Positions 36,249-48,518 of a stretch of 64,000 nucleotides of DNA are shown here, one piece after another. The number at the start of each line of letters is the position of its first letter. The first letter of the stretch is position 1. Position numbers and translations under genes: made by a program. The notes beneath the pieces were generated by a model that was given only the letters and a program-made list of their open reading frames with translations, had not been told where the DNA came from and searched no databases. Source of the DNA: Poa pratensis (lineage: Eukaryota; Streptophyta; Magnoliopsida; Poales; Poaceae); contig CAMZMU010000107.1 of assembly GCA_947311845.1 (NCBI GenBank), positions 40,700,838-40,764,837 of the forward strand, read 5' to 3'.

Positions 36249-36266
36249 CTTCCTTTGGTATATCCT

Positions 36267-36920
36267 TTTTTTATTTGCTAGTGAGACAACTGTTACAGCT
36301 CGATTACAGAAAGGACCCCGAAGAACCGGAAATTACAACGCACCCCTTCCTGCTACACAGCTTCGTCTTCAACCACGGCGCCGTCGATGGCGTGTCGCCG
36401 CCCCTGCTCTCCTTCAAGACTTGGATCGAGAGCAGCCCCCCAGCGCGCGAGGGTGTCACCGAACGCCGGCCCCAAAGGGCCACACCAGTGGACGTCGTCG
36501 AAGCCGTCGCATCAAGCCGCAACAGCCGCAACACGATCTTCAACAACCACCGGATCCGCCGCACCACGGACTCCGGCCAGGGGCACCCGCACAGCGCAGA
36601 TCCGGAGACCCGCGAGTGGCAGGACAACAGGCGCACCGCCGCGAAGCTCCACCGAGCCTCGCCGCCGAAGGGGACGAGCACCTGCACCAAAAACCACACC
36701 GGCGGCACCGCCACCTCCACGGCGCCTCCGGCCAGAAACCTACCAGATCCTACTATGTACAGCCGCGAGACGGGGATCCCCCGCCCTCCCGCCGCCGGAG
36801 CGGCCGGCGGAGGGCGGGGAATCCAACGAATCGGCGGCGGCGGAGTGGATCGGCCGGAAGAGCTCAAAAGTTTCCCCTCTGCTACAGTACGGGAGAGGGT
36901 GAGACGTCCAGCTCGTCTCT
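36267..36920 (-). mobile_element. GC-rich non-autonomous non-LTR retroelement with 18-bp target duplication
   Basis: CTTCCTTTGGTATATCCT occurs exactly at 36249-36266 and 36921-36938 and flanks a 654-bp body. A T run directly after the left copy is the antisense poly(A). The 5' end (minus strand) starts AGAGACGAGCTGGACGTCTC, able to fold as GAGACG with CGTCTC. The body is GC-rich with chance frames in several registers, including a 260-codon one that is not a gene. It resembles the element at 2946-4422 in plan: GC-rich body, 5' hairpin, A-rich end, no RT. It must depend on a LINE in trans. Confidence 0.72.
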
Positions 36921-36938
36921 CTTCCTTTGGTATATCCT

Positions 36939-38177
36939 AGTGCACCTTTGGTCATTGTTTGTTTTTTTCGACCCAATATTTTTATTTTCACGTTTTTGTC
37001 TTGTACAAAATCGCATTTCGTAGATCTTCCAGAAATTTTATCGAATATATTTAAATACGTTAAGTTCTAGATGAGATATTGTGAATTGTGTGGGCAAGCC
37101 ATGTAGCACGGATGTCTCTGACTCGATTTCTAGTGGCTCGCCACTTAGATCATGTGACGGTACTTTTCGGTGTCGACTTGGGGTTATGTTTGTTCGGTAC
37201 CTTCCCATTCACAATTACAATCACTTCCTTAAGTCTTGTTATGCGATGACTTGTGCACTTCAGAGACAGTGACAAATTCCCCTTGGTTTCGTTAATTTTT
37301 ATTTCTTTTACGGGTTTTCTCCGTAGAGCCCCAACATAGTTAATATTGTATGGATTTTACCATTCTGGTCATCGCAAGAACATACATGCTTTTTAGAGAG
37401 TAGGGGTTTCCGACTCCTGAGTTGAGTGCTCAATTTATTTGAAAACAATATTTACATGATTCAAAATTGTAGATGAACTCAATGATGTATCCTATGAAGG
37501 AGCTAAATCCCACTTTGAAATAATTTATATTCTGAGCTATACAAAAATGAAAAATGGATCGGAGTATAGTGAATTATGCATATTTTTGAAACTGTTAAAT
37601 TTAGAAGACTTAACATTTGTAGCCTAGATTAAAAGAAATTAATGTTGCAATTTTGCGTACTTGTAGATACATAGTTGACTATATCCAACATTTTTCAGAT
37701 TTTAAAACTTGTAAATATGATTTTTGATTTTTTTTTCTAAAGAAAATTCAGGGATCACATGAGCTGAGGAGTCAAAAGAGCTAATATCTGTAAAGACATG
37801 TACAACCATGACAGCCGCTAAACATTTGTGATTAATGTCCTCCTAAATGCCTGCTATTTAATTTTTAACCCTTCAATGTCCGTCTAAATGGCTATATAGT
37901 ACTTTGTTAAACATGGAGTAGTAGTATTTTGGTCTGGATCCAATTATTTTTTTATCATAAGTACTAGCCCGATGAAAATGTAATTATCCTCCTCCTAAAT
38001 AATGGATCCAATTTATTGTTGAGCTGAGGTGTACCTATCACAATTAATCTCTTCTTTCAAATGCATATTTGGATATCCATCCAATTATTTAATTGCCATT
38101 AAATTGGCAATTCATGTCCTTATAAATGCATACTATTTGGATATGCATTCAATTAATTTTTGCCTATCATAGTAATA
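36939..38177. other. AT-rich intergenic stretch
   Basis: No gene is seen. About 37436-37750 resembles the loop and right arm of the foldback element at 12.5-12.8 kb (TTCTGAGCTATACAAAAATG; AATATGATTTTTGATTT) and may be a degraded relative. 38050-38177 shares sequence with the promoter of the second cystatin copy (39720-39850). Confidence 0.4.
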
Positions 38178-38187
38178 TCTATTTAAC
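38178..38187 (+). promoter_or_regulatory. TATA-like box of the intact cystatin gene
   Basis: TCTATTTAAC lies about 100 bases upstream of the start codon. It is partly conserved upstream of the second cystatin copy (TCTATTAAGA near 39815). Inferred from position only. Confidence 0.4.
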
Positions 38188-38284
38188 TGCCCTCGTTTGG
38201 CCTGTTTTGGATCAAGCTCACACCACCAGATCACCAAAATCCACATAAACCACCTCCATCTCAAGCTCCAAATCTGCATCAATC

Positions 38285-38668
38285 ATGAGGACATGCACCT
38301 TCCTCCTCGTCGTTGCCGCGATGATTTACGCCATCGCTACACCCGTCGCAGGCTGCGGTGAGTCTTATGGGAAACAAGAGTGGCACACGACGGTAGAAGA
38401 TGGATGGGAAACTATCAAGGACGTCAATGACAAGCATATCCAGGAGCTCGGCGGCTGGGCAGTTTCGGAGTTCCTCAAGAATGTGAACTGCAGGCTCAAG
38501 TTCAACAAGGTGGTGAGCGGCAAGGAGCAGATCGTGTCTGGCATGAACTATGAGCTTGTCATCGACGCGTCGGGCATTAGTGGAGAACATGGCAAGTACA
38601 AGGCGGAGGTATACGAGCAGAAGTGGACCAACACGTGCAAGCTCATCTCTTTCGGAAAGGCCAACTAG
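38285..38668 (+). CDS. secreted phytocystatin (cysteine protease inhibitor)
   Basis: This is a 127-residue intronless frame. Residues 1-23 form a signal peptide (MRTCTFLLVVAAMIYAIATP), so the product should enter the secretory pathway. The helix segment HIQELGGWAVSEF (51-63) corresponds to the plant LARFAV-type signature. The inhibitory loop is QIVSG (82-86), a canonical Q-x-V-x-G. The second hairpin has Trp114 (QKWTN) with no preceding proline. By family knowledge it blocks papain-like proteases, often those of pests or of the plant itself. The start is the only ATG upstream of the signal peptide. Two broken copies follow downstream, so this is the surviving member of a local tandem cluster. 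The 3' UTR (ACCTTTGCTAGTA) is shared with the other copies. Confidence 0.9.
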   Translation: MRTCTFLLVVAAMIYAIATPVAGCGESYGKQEWHTTVEDGWETIKDVNDKHIQELGGWAVSEFLKNVNCRLKFNKVVSGKEQIVSGMNYELVIDASGISGEHGKYKAEVYEQKWTNTCKLISFGKAN

Positions 38669-39950
38669 AGAGAGCAGCAGTACCTTTGCTAGTAATAATT
38701 GTGTCTTCAGATATTCTTAGTTGTTTTATATATCCAATAATCAATTATAAATCCTTTGCATACATACATTGATATATAAAAAGTGTCACAAGAATGCTTG
38801 TAGGCTATGGTGTTCTGTAAGATGTCCCGCTCTTAAGTTGATGTATCACCATCCATAGTTTAGCTCACTCCTTGTTCAATTATATATCCAACCTTTTCAA
38901 AATCATGAAGAACAAGTATATATGATGTTTCTTTTTTTTTCTGTTGTTGGTTCCATGTTGTTGATGTTGTGCCTTGCCTATTTGTTTTGATGGCTATATT
39001 GCTTTCAGCTTAGCTAGGTAGCATTTGGCATACAGTTCCTCCATTTGTAAATCTTGAGCTTATATATTTTTGCATATACAAATAATCGTCAAATTATATG
39101 TTCTTTTCCCTTTCATTAACCTTGCTCGTGTATTCACACAGTTATATTTGGCCGTTGCATAATGACAATAATGATTCTAAGATATTAGTTTGTCCAAGGG
39201 CTATGTTCTCCAACTTGGACCTAAGATTGAATCTGGTCAGTTAATTCCTCTTTACTAGGGATATTTGGGTATGCATCCAACTAATGTTTGGATAAATGCT
39301 ACATATTGTTGTCCGATGGAAACAAAATCATGGGGCCAATCCAATACTGTCCATAGAGCGGTCCTACACCATCGGGCTGAAGTTCCTAGAAACAGTAGGC
39401 GGCGCCGTGTTGCTCGACGTAGAAAGATAAGCTAGCGCTAGTATGAGGACGAGTCAGTGGTGATGGTCAGTTTGAAGCACTAGCAGCGACGGTGGAAGAA
39501 GATGCATGTTGTCTTGCTTTATCATCCTAAAGGCGTCCTATTGTCCTAGCATGTCACCGACTTCAACATAGTGTGGGAATCGTTATATGCTAACTTACTA
39601 TTTTTCTATGTTTGTCTCTCTTCTCATTAATTAGATGCCACATCATTTGTTTACTTAGGTGGCATGCACATTACCACCTATGTTATTCACACTATGGGTA
39701 GTCTAACAAATAATTGGACCTCAATGCACAGATAAAATGTTACACCTCAATGTCCTCATAAATGCATTGAATTTGGCTATGCATCCAATTAATGTTCGTA
39801 TGGCATAGTTATATCTATTAAGAGCCCTCCTTTAGTTTATTTTGGATCACTCACATTGACGATTCACCAAAGTCCCCACGTAAACCAATATTTTATCTCA
39901 ACCTTCAAATCCCCATCAATTGATCCGAAGAGGGTCATCGGCCCAAACTA
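38669..39950. other. 3' flank of cystatin 1 and promoter of cystatin 2
   Basis: The first ~100 bases are 3' UTR shared between cystatin copies. The middle holds nothing recognised. Positions 39720-39945 resemble the promoter and leader of the intact cystatin (CCTCATAAATGCATT, ATTCACCAAAGTCCCCACGTAAACC), so this is the stranded promoter of cystatin copy 2, now separated from it by a LINE. Confidence 0.6.
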
Positions 39951-42900
39951 TTTTTTTTAGAGCTTAAGAAGGTAGAGTTATCTCTACCTTATAGTTTCAA
40001 ATTAAGTGGTTTATTTACATGGTTGCAGCCACAAGTGTGGCTAAAGTCAGAGAATTTTAAAAAATTACAGCGGTCGTTCATAGTTGGAAGAGTTGTGCCC
40101 AGTTCTTGATTTCTTCTTTGTTGGAGTGTGCCCGGGTTGCCCATAGTTGGAGGTCCTCCTTGACACTTTGCAGCAACATCTGTTGTGAAATTGTCTTGTT
40201 ATTGAAAATCCTGTTGTTCCTGGCTTTCCACAAATTCCACAGGCACGCAGCAACGCAAATTGGCCATGTCTCTCCTCTTGCCGGTGTTGTGTCCTGTAGG
40301 AATTGTATTATGGAGTTTGATCGTGAAGCCTGTTGTTGTAGCTGCAGCTTGTCCCATAGTCGATCGGCATTCTGGCAATGCAAGGCAATGTGGTGCACTG
40401 GGCATTTGTCGCATCCTGCATCTTGTGTCCAGCATTTCTTTGTCATATTGTCTCTGGTATTTAGCCTCCCTCTGTATGCCAGCCAAAGGAATATTTTGTG
40501 CCTTTTTGGGATCGGTTGGAGCCAAACCCATTTTGCCTGTGCCCATCTCTCACCTCTATCTGAAATTAGACCATAGATATCTCTCGTGGACGGTGTTTTA
40601 CCTGTTGTGATGAGCTGTCTCTTGTCATTTTCGGTGTTTACTGACGGCGCTGTATGCGTGAGGTAGGTCATCATCTCATTTAGCTGGGCTTCAGCTGTGA
40701 ACGACAGCGGTCTGATGAGCTGAATGCACCAGCTTCCATTCGCCACCTGGGAGGCGATCGTGCAACATGGGTCGACAGCAAATGTGTACAAAACTGGGTA
40801 AATGAGATGCAGACGTCCAGCTCCTGTCCATAGATCGTGCCAAAATGTGGTTGTTGTTCCATTGCCAAGCTGACAGCGGGTTGTGTGTTGCACGAGCATG
40901 ATCATCGGCAGTAGTGACCGCCAGAACGGCGTGTCCTGGCGCGTTGCTGTCCTCGGAATCTGCTGTGTTAGGTACCATTGGGATAGCCATGAGAAGCACG
41001 GTCCTCCACCTCCAGATAGCAGCTTTGAGGCTAGGTTCGCCATCAGCGCGTTGTTGTGTAATTTCAGATTTCTGATCCCCATTCCGCCTTGGTTTTTTGG
41101 CATCGTCACAGTTTCCCAGGCCACAAGGCAATGTCCTCCTGTAACTGTTTCTTTGTTCTTCCAGAAGAAAGCTCTCCTCCTCTTGTCTACTGCTTCGATG
41201 CTCGCCTTGTCCCAGGCAATGCAAGCCATGAAGTAGTTTGGTATGGCTGATAGAACTGCATTTACCATTTCTGTTCTCCCTCCGTGTGATAGTATTTGTG
41301 GAATCCAACCCGGTAGTCGCCTATCAATACGCTCGATTACAGGCTGCAGCATCTGGTTGTTGATTTTGGTCATGGACAGTGGTAGGCCGAGGTAGGTGCA
41401 CGGCAGTGAAGCTAGTGTACATCCTATTTTTGTGGCAATCGCTTGTGCTGCCTCGTTTGTCACGTTCATTGGAACCAGCGTGCTTTTGTGATAGTTGATC
41501 TTTAGGCCGCTGAAGTCGGCGAAGGCGTCAAGGATCATTCTCACATTCTCAGCTTGATTAGTTGACCCCTTGATGATGAGCAGTGTGTCGTCGGCGTACT
41601 GCAGTACCGGCAGCGGTGCTCCCGGCTGTATTGGGTGTTCTAAGAATCCGTTCTCGTAGGCCTTCCTCAGCATTTGCTGGAGCACATCTGCTGTTAAGTT
41701 GAATAGGAATGGCGACAGTGGGTCGCCCTGCCTGACACCCCGCTGAATTTTGAATTTCTGCCCCAACGTGCCATTAATCAGCATTTGCGCCTGTGATGTT
41801 TCCAGAAGTTCCTTTACCCATGCGATCCATTCCATAGGAAACCCCCTGGCAGTAAGTGTGTGGATCAGTGCTTCCCAGTGTATAGTGTCGAAAGCTTTCT
41901 GGAAGTCCAGCTTAAGTACGAATACTGGTAGCTTGTTCCTGTGTGCACACTGAACCATTTCTATCGCTGTCGCAAAATTTTCAGTTATTGACCTCCCCTT
42001 TACAAATCCTGACTGCATTTGGTCTAGCAAGCTGCTGATTTTGGGCTGTAGTCTATTAGTGAGCACTTTTGCAATTAGTTTGGGGATGCTGTGCTGCAGC
42101 GATACCGGCCTGTAATCTGACAGCTTCATTGGAGTTTGACATTTTGGCAGTAGTGTAATGTATGCTAGATTCATGCCTTTGAGGTCAACCGCTCCTCTGT
42201 GAAGATCATCGAAAAGTTCACATAATTCCGTCTTCAGATCATTCGAATATTTTCGGTAGAACTCTGCTGTGAATCCGTCAGGTCCAGGGCTCCTATTTGT
42301 TGGAGCCTTCCTGATAGCTCTCTCTATTTCAGTCCAGGAGAAAGGTTGCTTAAGTGAGCTTAAATCTGGTCCTGCTTCCTGGTACAGTGTACTGAGGTTT
42401 ATGTTTGGCGCCATATTCGCTGCTCTGAAAAAAACTCTGAGTAGAAATCTGTAGCTAGTTTCAACTTGTCACTGTCATCGAATATCTCCGTCTGTCCATC
42501 TTGCAAGCACTTGATTTTGTTTTTCCTGAATCTGTAAGTAGCCATGGTGTGAAAGAATCTTGTATTCTCGTCCCCTAGTCTGCACCATTTTACTTTTGCT
42601 CTCCGTTTCCATTTCTGGCTGTCTTGTACCGTGAGTAGCTGAATTTTTAGCGTGCACAGCTGTCGTAGTCTGAATTCTCCGTCCGTCAGCTTTCTCCACT
42701 CTTCTACTGCATCTAAGAAAGTCATGAGGTGCTGGTTGTTTGCGAGGATAGTTGTGTCTGGTACGCGCTGCTTCAGCCATGCTCTGGTTGCCGCTCTAAT
42801 CGAGCGCAGCCTATGGTTTATTCTCGTTGTGGTCGGCATTGGTTTAGTCTGTCTAGTGATTCTGTTCCTCGTGATTTGTTCTAGTTCTGTGTTATTACAC

Positions 42901-43683
42901 CAGTGGTTCTCGTACCGGAAAATGTCTGTCTTCGGTCTGATCAGGTGTGTATCAACCAGCAGAGGCGTGTGGTCCGAAGTTGGCGCTGTTACAGCCTTGC
43001 ATTCAGTCCCTAAGTATTTCTGGCTCCATGATATATTTACCATTACTCTGTCCAAACGTACTAGCGTTGGATCTCGCCTCTTATTCGACCATGTGTATTT
43101 CCTGTTGCTTATGTCGATGTCAATAAGCTCCATATCATTGATCCAGGTGTTGAAGTCTTCCATTGCTGTCCAATTTATATTCTGGTTATTTTTCTCTCCG
43201 GGGTTCCGATATATGTTAAAGTCTCCTACTAGAATCCAAGGTCCGTGTATCTGCTGCTTTATTTGTATCATTTCTTGAAAAACCTGCTCGCTCAGTGCTG
43301 TCCACTGGTGCATAAACGTTTGTGATCATGTATGTGTGATTGTCCCTTGTAGAAGAGGCCTCAATGGTCATAGAGCTTCTGTCTTGTTGAATTATGCGTA
43401 CTGTGTAATTCTTTTCATCCCAGGCAATTAGTGTTCCAGCTGAGGCACCTACTGACGGCTGGAAAGCTAAACCAGTGAAAGAAGATGGCAGGAACATAGC
43501 TGATTTGAATTTTGTTATGTCTTGCAGTTTTGTCTCTTGTATGCAGATGAAATCAGCCTTTGTTTTACTGATAGTGTCATATACCAGTGTGTCTTTGTTC
43601 TCGTCACCCAGCCCTCGTGAATTCCATGAAACGATCCTCATGGTGGCTGGTTGTAGCCCCGCTTGTACCAACGTCTGTAAACC
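39951..43683 (-). mobile_element. LINE, antisense, lacking ORF1, inserted at the start of cystatin copy 2
   Basis: An antisense poly(A) of eight T begins at 39951. The element covers a 3' UTR of about 125 bases and nearly all of ORF2, ending just upstream of the ORF2 start codon, so it is 5'-truncated. The cystatin leader lies on its left and the cystatin coding region starts at about 43684 on its right. I could not define a clean target duplication: ..CCAAACTA on the left and ..GACAACTA on the right are only similar. Confidence 0.8.
40078..43641 (-). pseudogene. LINE ORF2: endonuclease, reverse transcriptase, zf-RVT, with two frame changes
   Basis: The start MRIVSWNSRGLGDENK is typical of plant LINE endonucleases (FICIQETKL, VGDFNIYR, SDHTPLLV follow). 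The RT has FVLKLDFQKAFDTIHW, VRQGDPLSPFLFNL and YADDTLLII. A zf-RVT module (CWTQDAGCDKCPVHHIALHC) and a short tail end the protein, with no RNase H. The frame changes near 43285 and again near 42405. The two shifts cancel, so most of the protein (42414-40078, 778 codons) is in one continuous frame. ORF1 is absent. It is not a host gene despite its length. Confidence 0.85.
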
Positions 43684-44036
43684 ACGAGGACAACTAGCTT
43701 ACTCCTCATTGTAATCGCCGAAATCATCTACGCCATCGGTGCCCCCTGCCATTGGGAACCAATTGTGGCAGACAACGATAAAGAATGGACGGGAAACCTA
43801 TCAAGAACATCAACAAGCAGCACATTCAGGAACACGGCGCCTGCATGGTGTTAGAGTACCCTAGGAACCTCAACTACGGGATCTGTTTCATGAGGTGGCG
43901 AGCGACGAGCAACATCTATGATCTCATCATTGATGCCTCAGACGACGCTGAAAAACATGGAATGTACAAGGTGGAGGTGTACGAGCAGGAGATGACCAAC
44001 ACATGCAAGCTCATCTCTTTCGGAAAGGTGAACTAG
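43684..44036 (+). pseudogene. cystatin copy 2, broken
   Basis: Alignment to the intact cystatin starts at ACGAGGACAACTAG, where the intact gene has ATGAGGACATGC, so the start codon is lost (ATG to ACG). The signal-peptide region (ATCATCTACGCCATCGGTGC) is recognisable but in a different frame from the rest. The body reads KNINKQHIQEHGACMVLEY and ends VEVYEQEMTNTCKLISFGKVN, close to the intact C-terminus. The QxVxG loop region is missing (RWRATSNIYDLIIDAS). Its promoter lies beyond the LINE at 39.7-39.95 kb. It cannot make an inhibitor. Confidence 0.8.
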
Positions 44037-44593
44037 GCGAGTGGTGGCACCTTTGCTAGTAACAGTTTTGTCTGAAAATATTTTTAGTTTTCTAATCCAA
44101 TAATTGTTGTGTTGCATTGGCATGTGTTTCAAAAAGCTGATGCATGATTTATGATAAAGTATAGCCAATGATGCATTGTTGTCCACATTTTCTAGGAGAA
44201 AGAATGAAGTAGTACGGACATTAAGAAGGTAAATCTGGATCTAAACCATGAGGAAATAAAAACATGAGCAATGGCCGAATTCAAAATCTGAAACCAGACA
44301 ACAAGCGAATCTAGATATATAAGACATGTAGTTTACCACTAATTCAAACGAAATCACAGGTATATTTTATACAATCGCTGTGCCCATTGGACGTCAAATG
44401 AACTTACATATATGTCGACGACCATGTTTCATGTGCTTCTAAGGTTATACCTCCCCTAATCGGCCCTACTGGTAGCTTAACCGTTGGTTCCTGCATTTCA
44501 TTTCCAAAAAATTAAATTAATCAGTTAACACATAATATTAATTAATTACTCTAGCTAACTAATATAATTTTTTTAAGGGTGACAACAAGTAGC

Positions 44594-45845
44594 TCACCAT
44601 TTACAACCACAATGGCATCTACCGTAGACATGAGAAACGATGGTACAAGTGCACCGCACACAGTCGCCATCTTTGCCACATCCTAGCTTCACCGGCGACC
44701 ACCTACCGCTATGGATGTGATATTGTCCAATATAAACATCACTCATGGGACAGCTACGCACGATGGTATCGCCCGAAATGGTAGACACTGCCTTGAAACT
44801 CCTTAATTCCGATATCAACCACGACTCCACGAGAGCATTGCCTCCGATGCTTGTTAGCGGGACGACCCTCCCTAACGCTAGATCTGCCCCTCTATAAACT
44901 ACCATCTGAGTGGAATATGGATAACCACTAGAACTCGTGAGCAGGATCTCCGAGTCGCATTCTACTAGTTGGATGGGTTTAAAGATCTTGCGGGCGGGAC
45001 ATACAGTGATCACCTTGGGTGGCACAAACGAAGAAAAATCGGACTCCTTCATCACGATATGCTCCTGTCGAGGTGGGTCAAGCCGAAGTATCTTGAATCC
45101 ATCGGTCGACGACTGCAAACTGTAGATTTTCCCTTGGTATGAAATATCCCTCCCGTTTTCGTGGAAGGTAAAGTACTTTCAGCCTGATAAACTCCAATGG
45201 TTGTACATCCTTGGTACCGCTAGCATAGACGACGTGGCAATAGTTTAAATCCGCGATCATGACGGTGGCGACACCGTCGGCACTTACGCTCAAGGAGGCG
45301 GTCATGTTGTCGAACAGATCTGCCTCATGAAAATTCGACTTGGTTCGCCACTTTGTAGTGAGAGTTGTGAATGGTGGGAGCTCCGCGACGTCGCCGGTGA
45401 AGGGGTGGAGGATTTTCATGGTGTTCCCTCCACGCAGATGCACTAGGAGGAGACCTTCGACCGAGGCGAGGACGCCGTTCTCCCAAAGACGCTCGAGCCG
45501 AGGGCTGACGTAGGCTCCGGTGGAGAGGTTGAGGAAGTGTGTCCCGCCGCTGCCACGAGCACGGTGCGGCCAGTGGCCCTGGGGCAGCAGCAACCACTGG
45601 CGTGGGTGGAAGCGCGGGTCGGCGATGCCCCGGCCTCGAGGGCACACGGTGCTGGACCGCCAGTGCTTGCAGACGGCGCGGAACCGGATGGAGTCCACCA
45701 GGTCCACGTCTAGCACCGCCCATCCAAGCAGGCCGACGATATCCTCGTGGAGGGAAAGCCATGGAGGCACGTCGTCGTCAGTGATAGCGGTGGCGGGGGC
45801 AGCAGCCGCCGAAGGACGGTCGGAACTCGCCGCACATGACCACAT
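44594..45845 (-). pseudogene. F-box/DUF295 (KIB-like propeller) gene, copy D
   Basis: The best start is ATG at 45845 (MWSCAASSD). An F-box-like start is seen (VPPWLSLHEDIVGLLGWAVL..DSIRFRAVCKHWRSS). The remainder matches the plant F-box/DUF295 type (WLLLPQGH, FLNLSTGAYVSPRLERLWENGVLASVEGLLLV, ILHPFTGDVAELPP, ILRLDPPRQEH, PIQLVECDSEILLTSSSGYP, ISGDTIVRSCP). Near 45210 the frame is lost through an insertion relative to copy E, and a TGA replaces a conserved TGG at 45181-45179. Downstream coding from 45118 is well kept. A further 3' exon is possible: a GTGAGC donor overlaps the apparent stop and a CAG acceptor precedes GAACCAACGG near 44492. As it stands it is disabled. Confidence 0.75.
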
Positions 45846-46339
45846 TGATGATCGATTCCAATTCGCCGGATTAATTAAGCAGACCGACCTGTTTCTCTTT
45901 TTCCCTTCGGCGAACAAAACGTGGTCTGGCGATCACGAGTGGGCAATTTATTTTAGACAGGCCAGAAGACTCGGCCACGGATCAACCGGAACGGGCCCAG
46001 ACATGATTAACTATCCCAAATACTGTATACTCCCTAGCCTGCTCAGCGTTCGCTTGGATTTTTTTCTGTTTGCGGGGTGCATAGCTTGTTATATCAATTT
46101 GATGCCTGATCACAAAAAAAAAAAAAATGTTACCCGTGTCACAGAAAAAAAGAGAGGCTGTGTTTGACCAAGACATTAATGGAACCTGTTATGATAGATA
46201 ATTTCCTCACTCTGTATCGCCTCATCTCTCTTAGATGAGCAAGCATCAGTAAGGAAATCGACCAAAATAACAAATTCTCGTCGTTGCAGTTTTCCTGAAT
46301 TCCTTGGACTAGTTTGGTGTCCCCTACCTAGATGCATCC

Positions 46340-46708
46340 CAAGAAACAACACCATCGGTGCTCCAGCCACAGGCTGTGGTGAGCCATTTGGAAACCAACT
46401 CTGGCAGACAACAGACAATAGTAGAGAATGGATGGGAACCTATCATTCTATCAAGAACATCAATGAGCAGCACATCCAGGAACTCGGCATCTGGGCGGTG
46501 TTAGAGTACGGTAGGCGCCTGAAAGCAGATCTGGTTCAACGAGGTGGTGAGCGGCAAGCAACATGTAGTGTCCACTACGAACTATGAGCTCATCATCGAT
46601 GCCTTAGACGACCCTGGAAAACATGCAAAGTACAAGGTGGAGGTGTAAGAGCAGGAGATGACCAAGACCAACACACGCAAGCTCCTCTCCTTCAGTAAGG
46701 TGAACTAG
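46340..46708 (+). pseudogene. cystatin copy 3, broken
   Basis: Recognisable blocks are ACCATCGGTGCTCCAGCCACAGG (end of signal region), IKNINEQHIQELGIWAVLEYG, ELIIDALDD, KYKVEV and the KVN end. An in-frame TAA replaces the conserved Tyr codon after GAGGTG (near 46646). At least two frame changes occur around 46515-46580. The ATG region upstream is not preserved. It is a relic of the second duplicated unit. Confidence 0.75.
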
Positions 46709-47283
46709 GCGAGTGGCTGCTCCTTTGCTAGTAGTAATAGTTGTGTTATGAAAATCTTGTTAATTTTTGTATCGAATAATCATTGTCTTAGATTGGCATG
46801 TGTTTCAAAACATAAAGATAAAATGTGCTGCGTGATTATGATAAAGTGCAGTAAATGAATGGGTCGTTGTCCACATTTCCTACAAGATGGTATAGCACTC
46901 AAAACTTTAAGCAGGCAAATCCGGATCTGAACCATGATGAAAGAACATGAGCAATGGACGAATTCAAGTCTGAATGTAGCCATCCTCAAGAGAATCTGGA
47001 TCTATAAGATAAGTAGTTTGAGCCAAAAGTACAAGCGGAATCACACATGCATTTTATACAACTAATTCACTCTTTGCATGTCAAATGATCTTATACATAT
47101 ACGACATTACGATACCCATGTTTCATGCACCTAAGATGATACCTTCCACGATCGGCCCTACCAGAAGCTTAATCGTCTGTGGTTCCTGCATTTCATTTCC
47201 AGGAAACAAATTAATCTTGTAAAATAATAGTGTGAGTTAAGTACTTTAGCTAAGTAAGTAAGTTAAGGGTGACGACAACTAGC

Positions 47284-48518
47284 TCACCATATAGTACTAC
47301 AGTGGCAGCTACCGTAGACATGTGAAACGAGGGTACAAGTGCACCGCACACCGCTGTCATCCTTTCCACATTCTTCCTCCACCATCGGTGACCATGTACC
47401 GCCACTAATGTGATATTGTCCAATATAGTCATCATGTGAGGGACACTTACACACGATGGTGTCGCCAAAAATGGAAGACGCCGCCCTGAAACTCCTTCCG
47501 ATATCAACAGCAAGAGCAATGCCTCCGATGCTAGTTAGCGGGATGACCCTTCCTGACATAAGATCTTCCACTCTGTAAACTACCATCCGTGTGGAATAAG
47601 GATAATCGCTAGACCCCGTCAGCAGTATCTCCGAGTCACATTCTACTAGTTGGATGGGTTTAAAGATACTGCCGGAGGGACAAGTGGCGATCACCTTTGG
47701 TGGCACAAATGAAAAAAATCGGACTCCTCCATCGCCCTATGCTCATGTCGAGGTGGGTCGAGCCGGAGTATCTTTAATCCATCGATGGACGACTGCAAAC
47801 TGTAGATTTTGCCTTGGGATGAAATATCCCTCCCGTTTTCGTGGAAGGTAAAGTATCTCCAGTCCGATAAACTCCAATGATTGTCCTTGGTGCTAGCATA
47901 CACGACGTGGCAACATTTTAAAACCGCTATCATGACGGTGACGACTCCATCAGCACTTACACTCAAGGAGGCAGTCGTGTTGTCAAACATATGACCCTCA
48001 CGAGATTTCAACTCGGCTCGCAACTTTGTCATAACAGTAGTGAGGGGCGGGAGGTCGGCGACGTCGCTTGTGAAAGGGTGAAGGATTTTCATAGTGGTCC
48101 CTCCCCACTGCTGTACGAGGAGGAGGCCTTCGACCGATGCAAGGACGCCGTTCTCCCACAGACGCGGGAGCCGAGGGCTGACCCAGGCTCCGGTGGAGAG
48201 GTTGAGGAAGTGTGTGCCACAGATGCCATGACCATGGTGTGGCCAATGGCCCTCGGGCAGCAGCATCCACCGTCGCGGGTGGAACCGGGCGTCGGCGATG
48301 CTTTGGCCGCGAGGGCAAATGGTGCTGGACCGCCAGTGCTTGCAAACAGCGCGGAAGCGGATATAGTCCACCAGGTCCACCGCCAGCACCGCCTAGCCGA
48401 GCAGGCCGACAATATCCTGGTGAAGAGAAAGCCATGGTGGAGACGCATCAGCGGAGTCGCCGATGGCAGAGGCTGCATCGGCGGAAGAGCGGTGGGGACT
48501 CTCCGTCGCCGACAACAT
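47284..48518 (-). pseudogene. F-box/DUF295 (KIB-like propeller) gene, copy E
   Basis: The start is ATG at 48518 (MLSATESPHRSS). The F-box tryptophan codon present in copy D (GLLGWAVL) is TAG here at 48395-48393, codon 42. The rest of the N-terminal two thirds is open (FLNLSTGAWVSPRLPRLWENGVLASVEGLLLV; WRYFTFHENGRDISSQGKIYSLQ). At the A/T run 47712-47718 one base is missing relative to copy D, which shifts the frame just before PPKVIATCPSG. The downstream part to GSCHCSTIW is preserved. Copies D and E are broken at different places, so both were probably intact when the segment duplicated. Confidence 0.75.

Noticed and set aside
36241..37023. 260-codon open frame, plus long frames in two other registers
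   Set aside because: It lies in a GC-rich retroelement bounded by target duplications. Long frames in several registers are a composition effect, and the peptide is low-complexity Arg/Pro.
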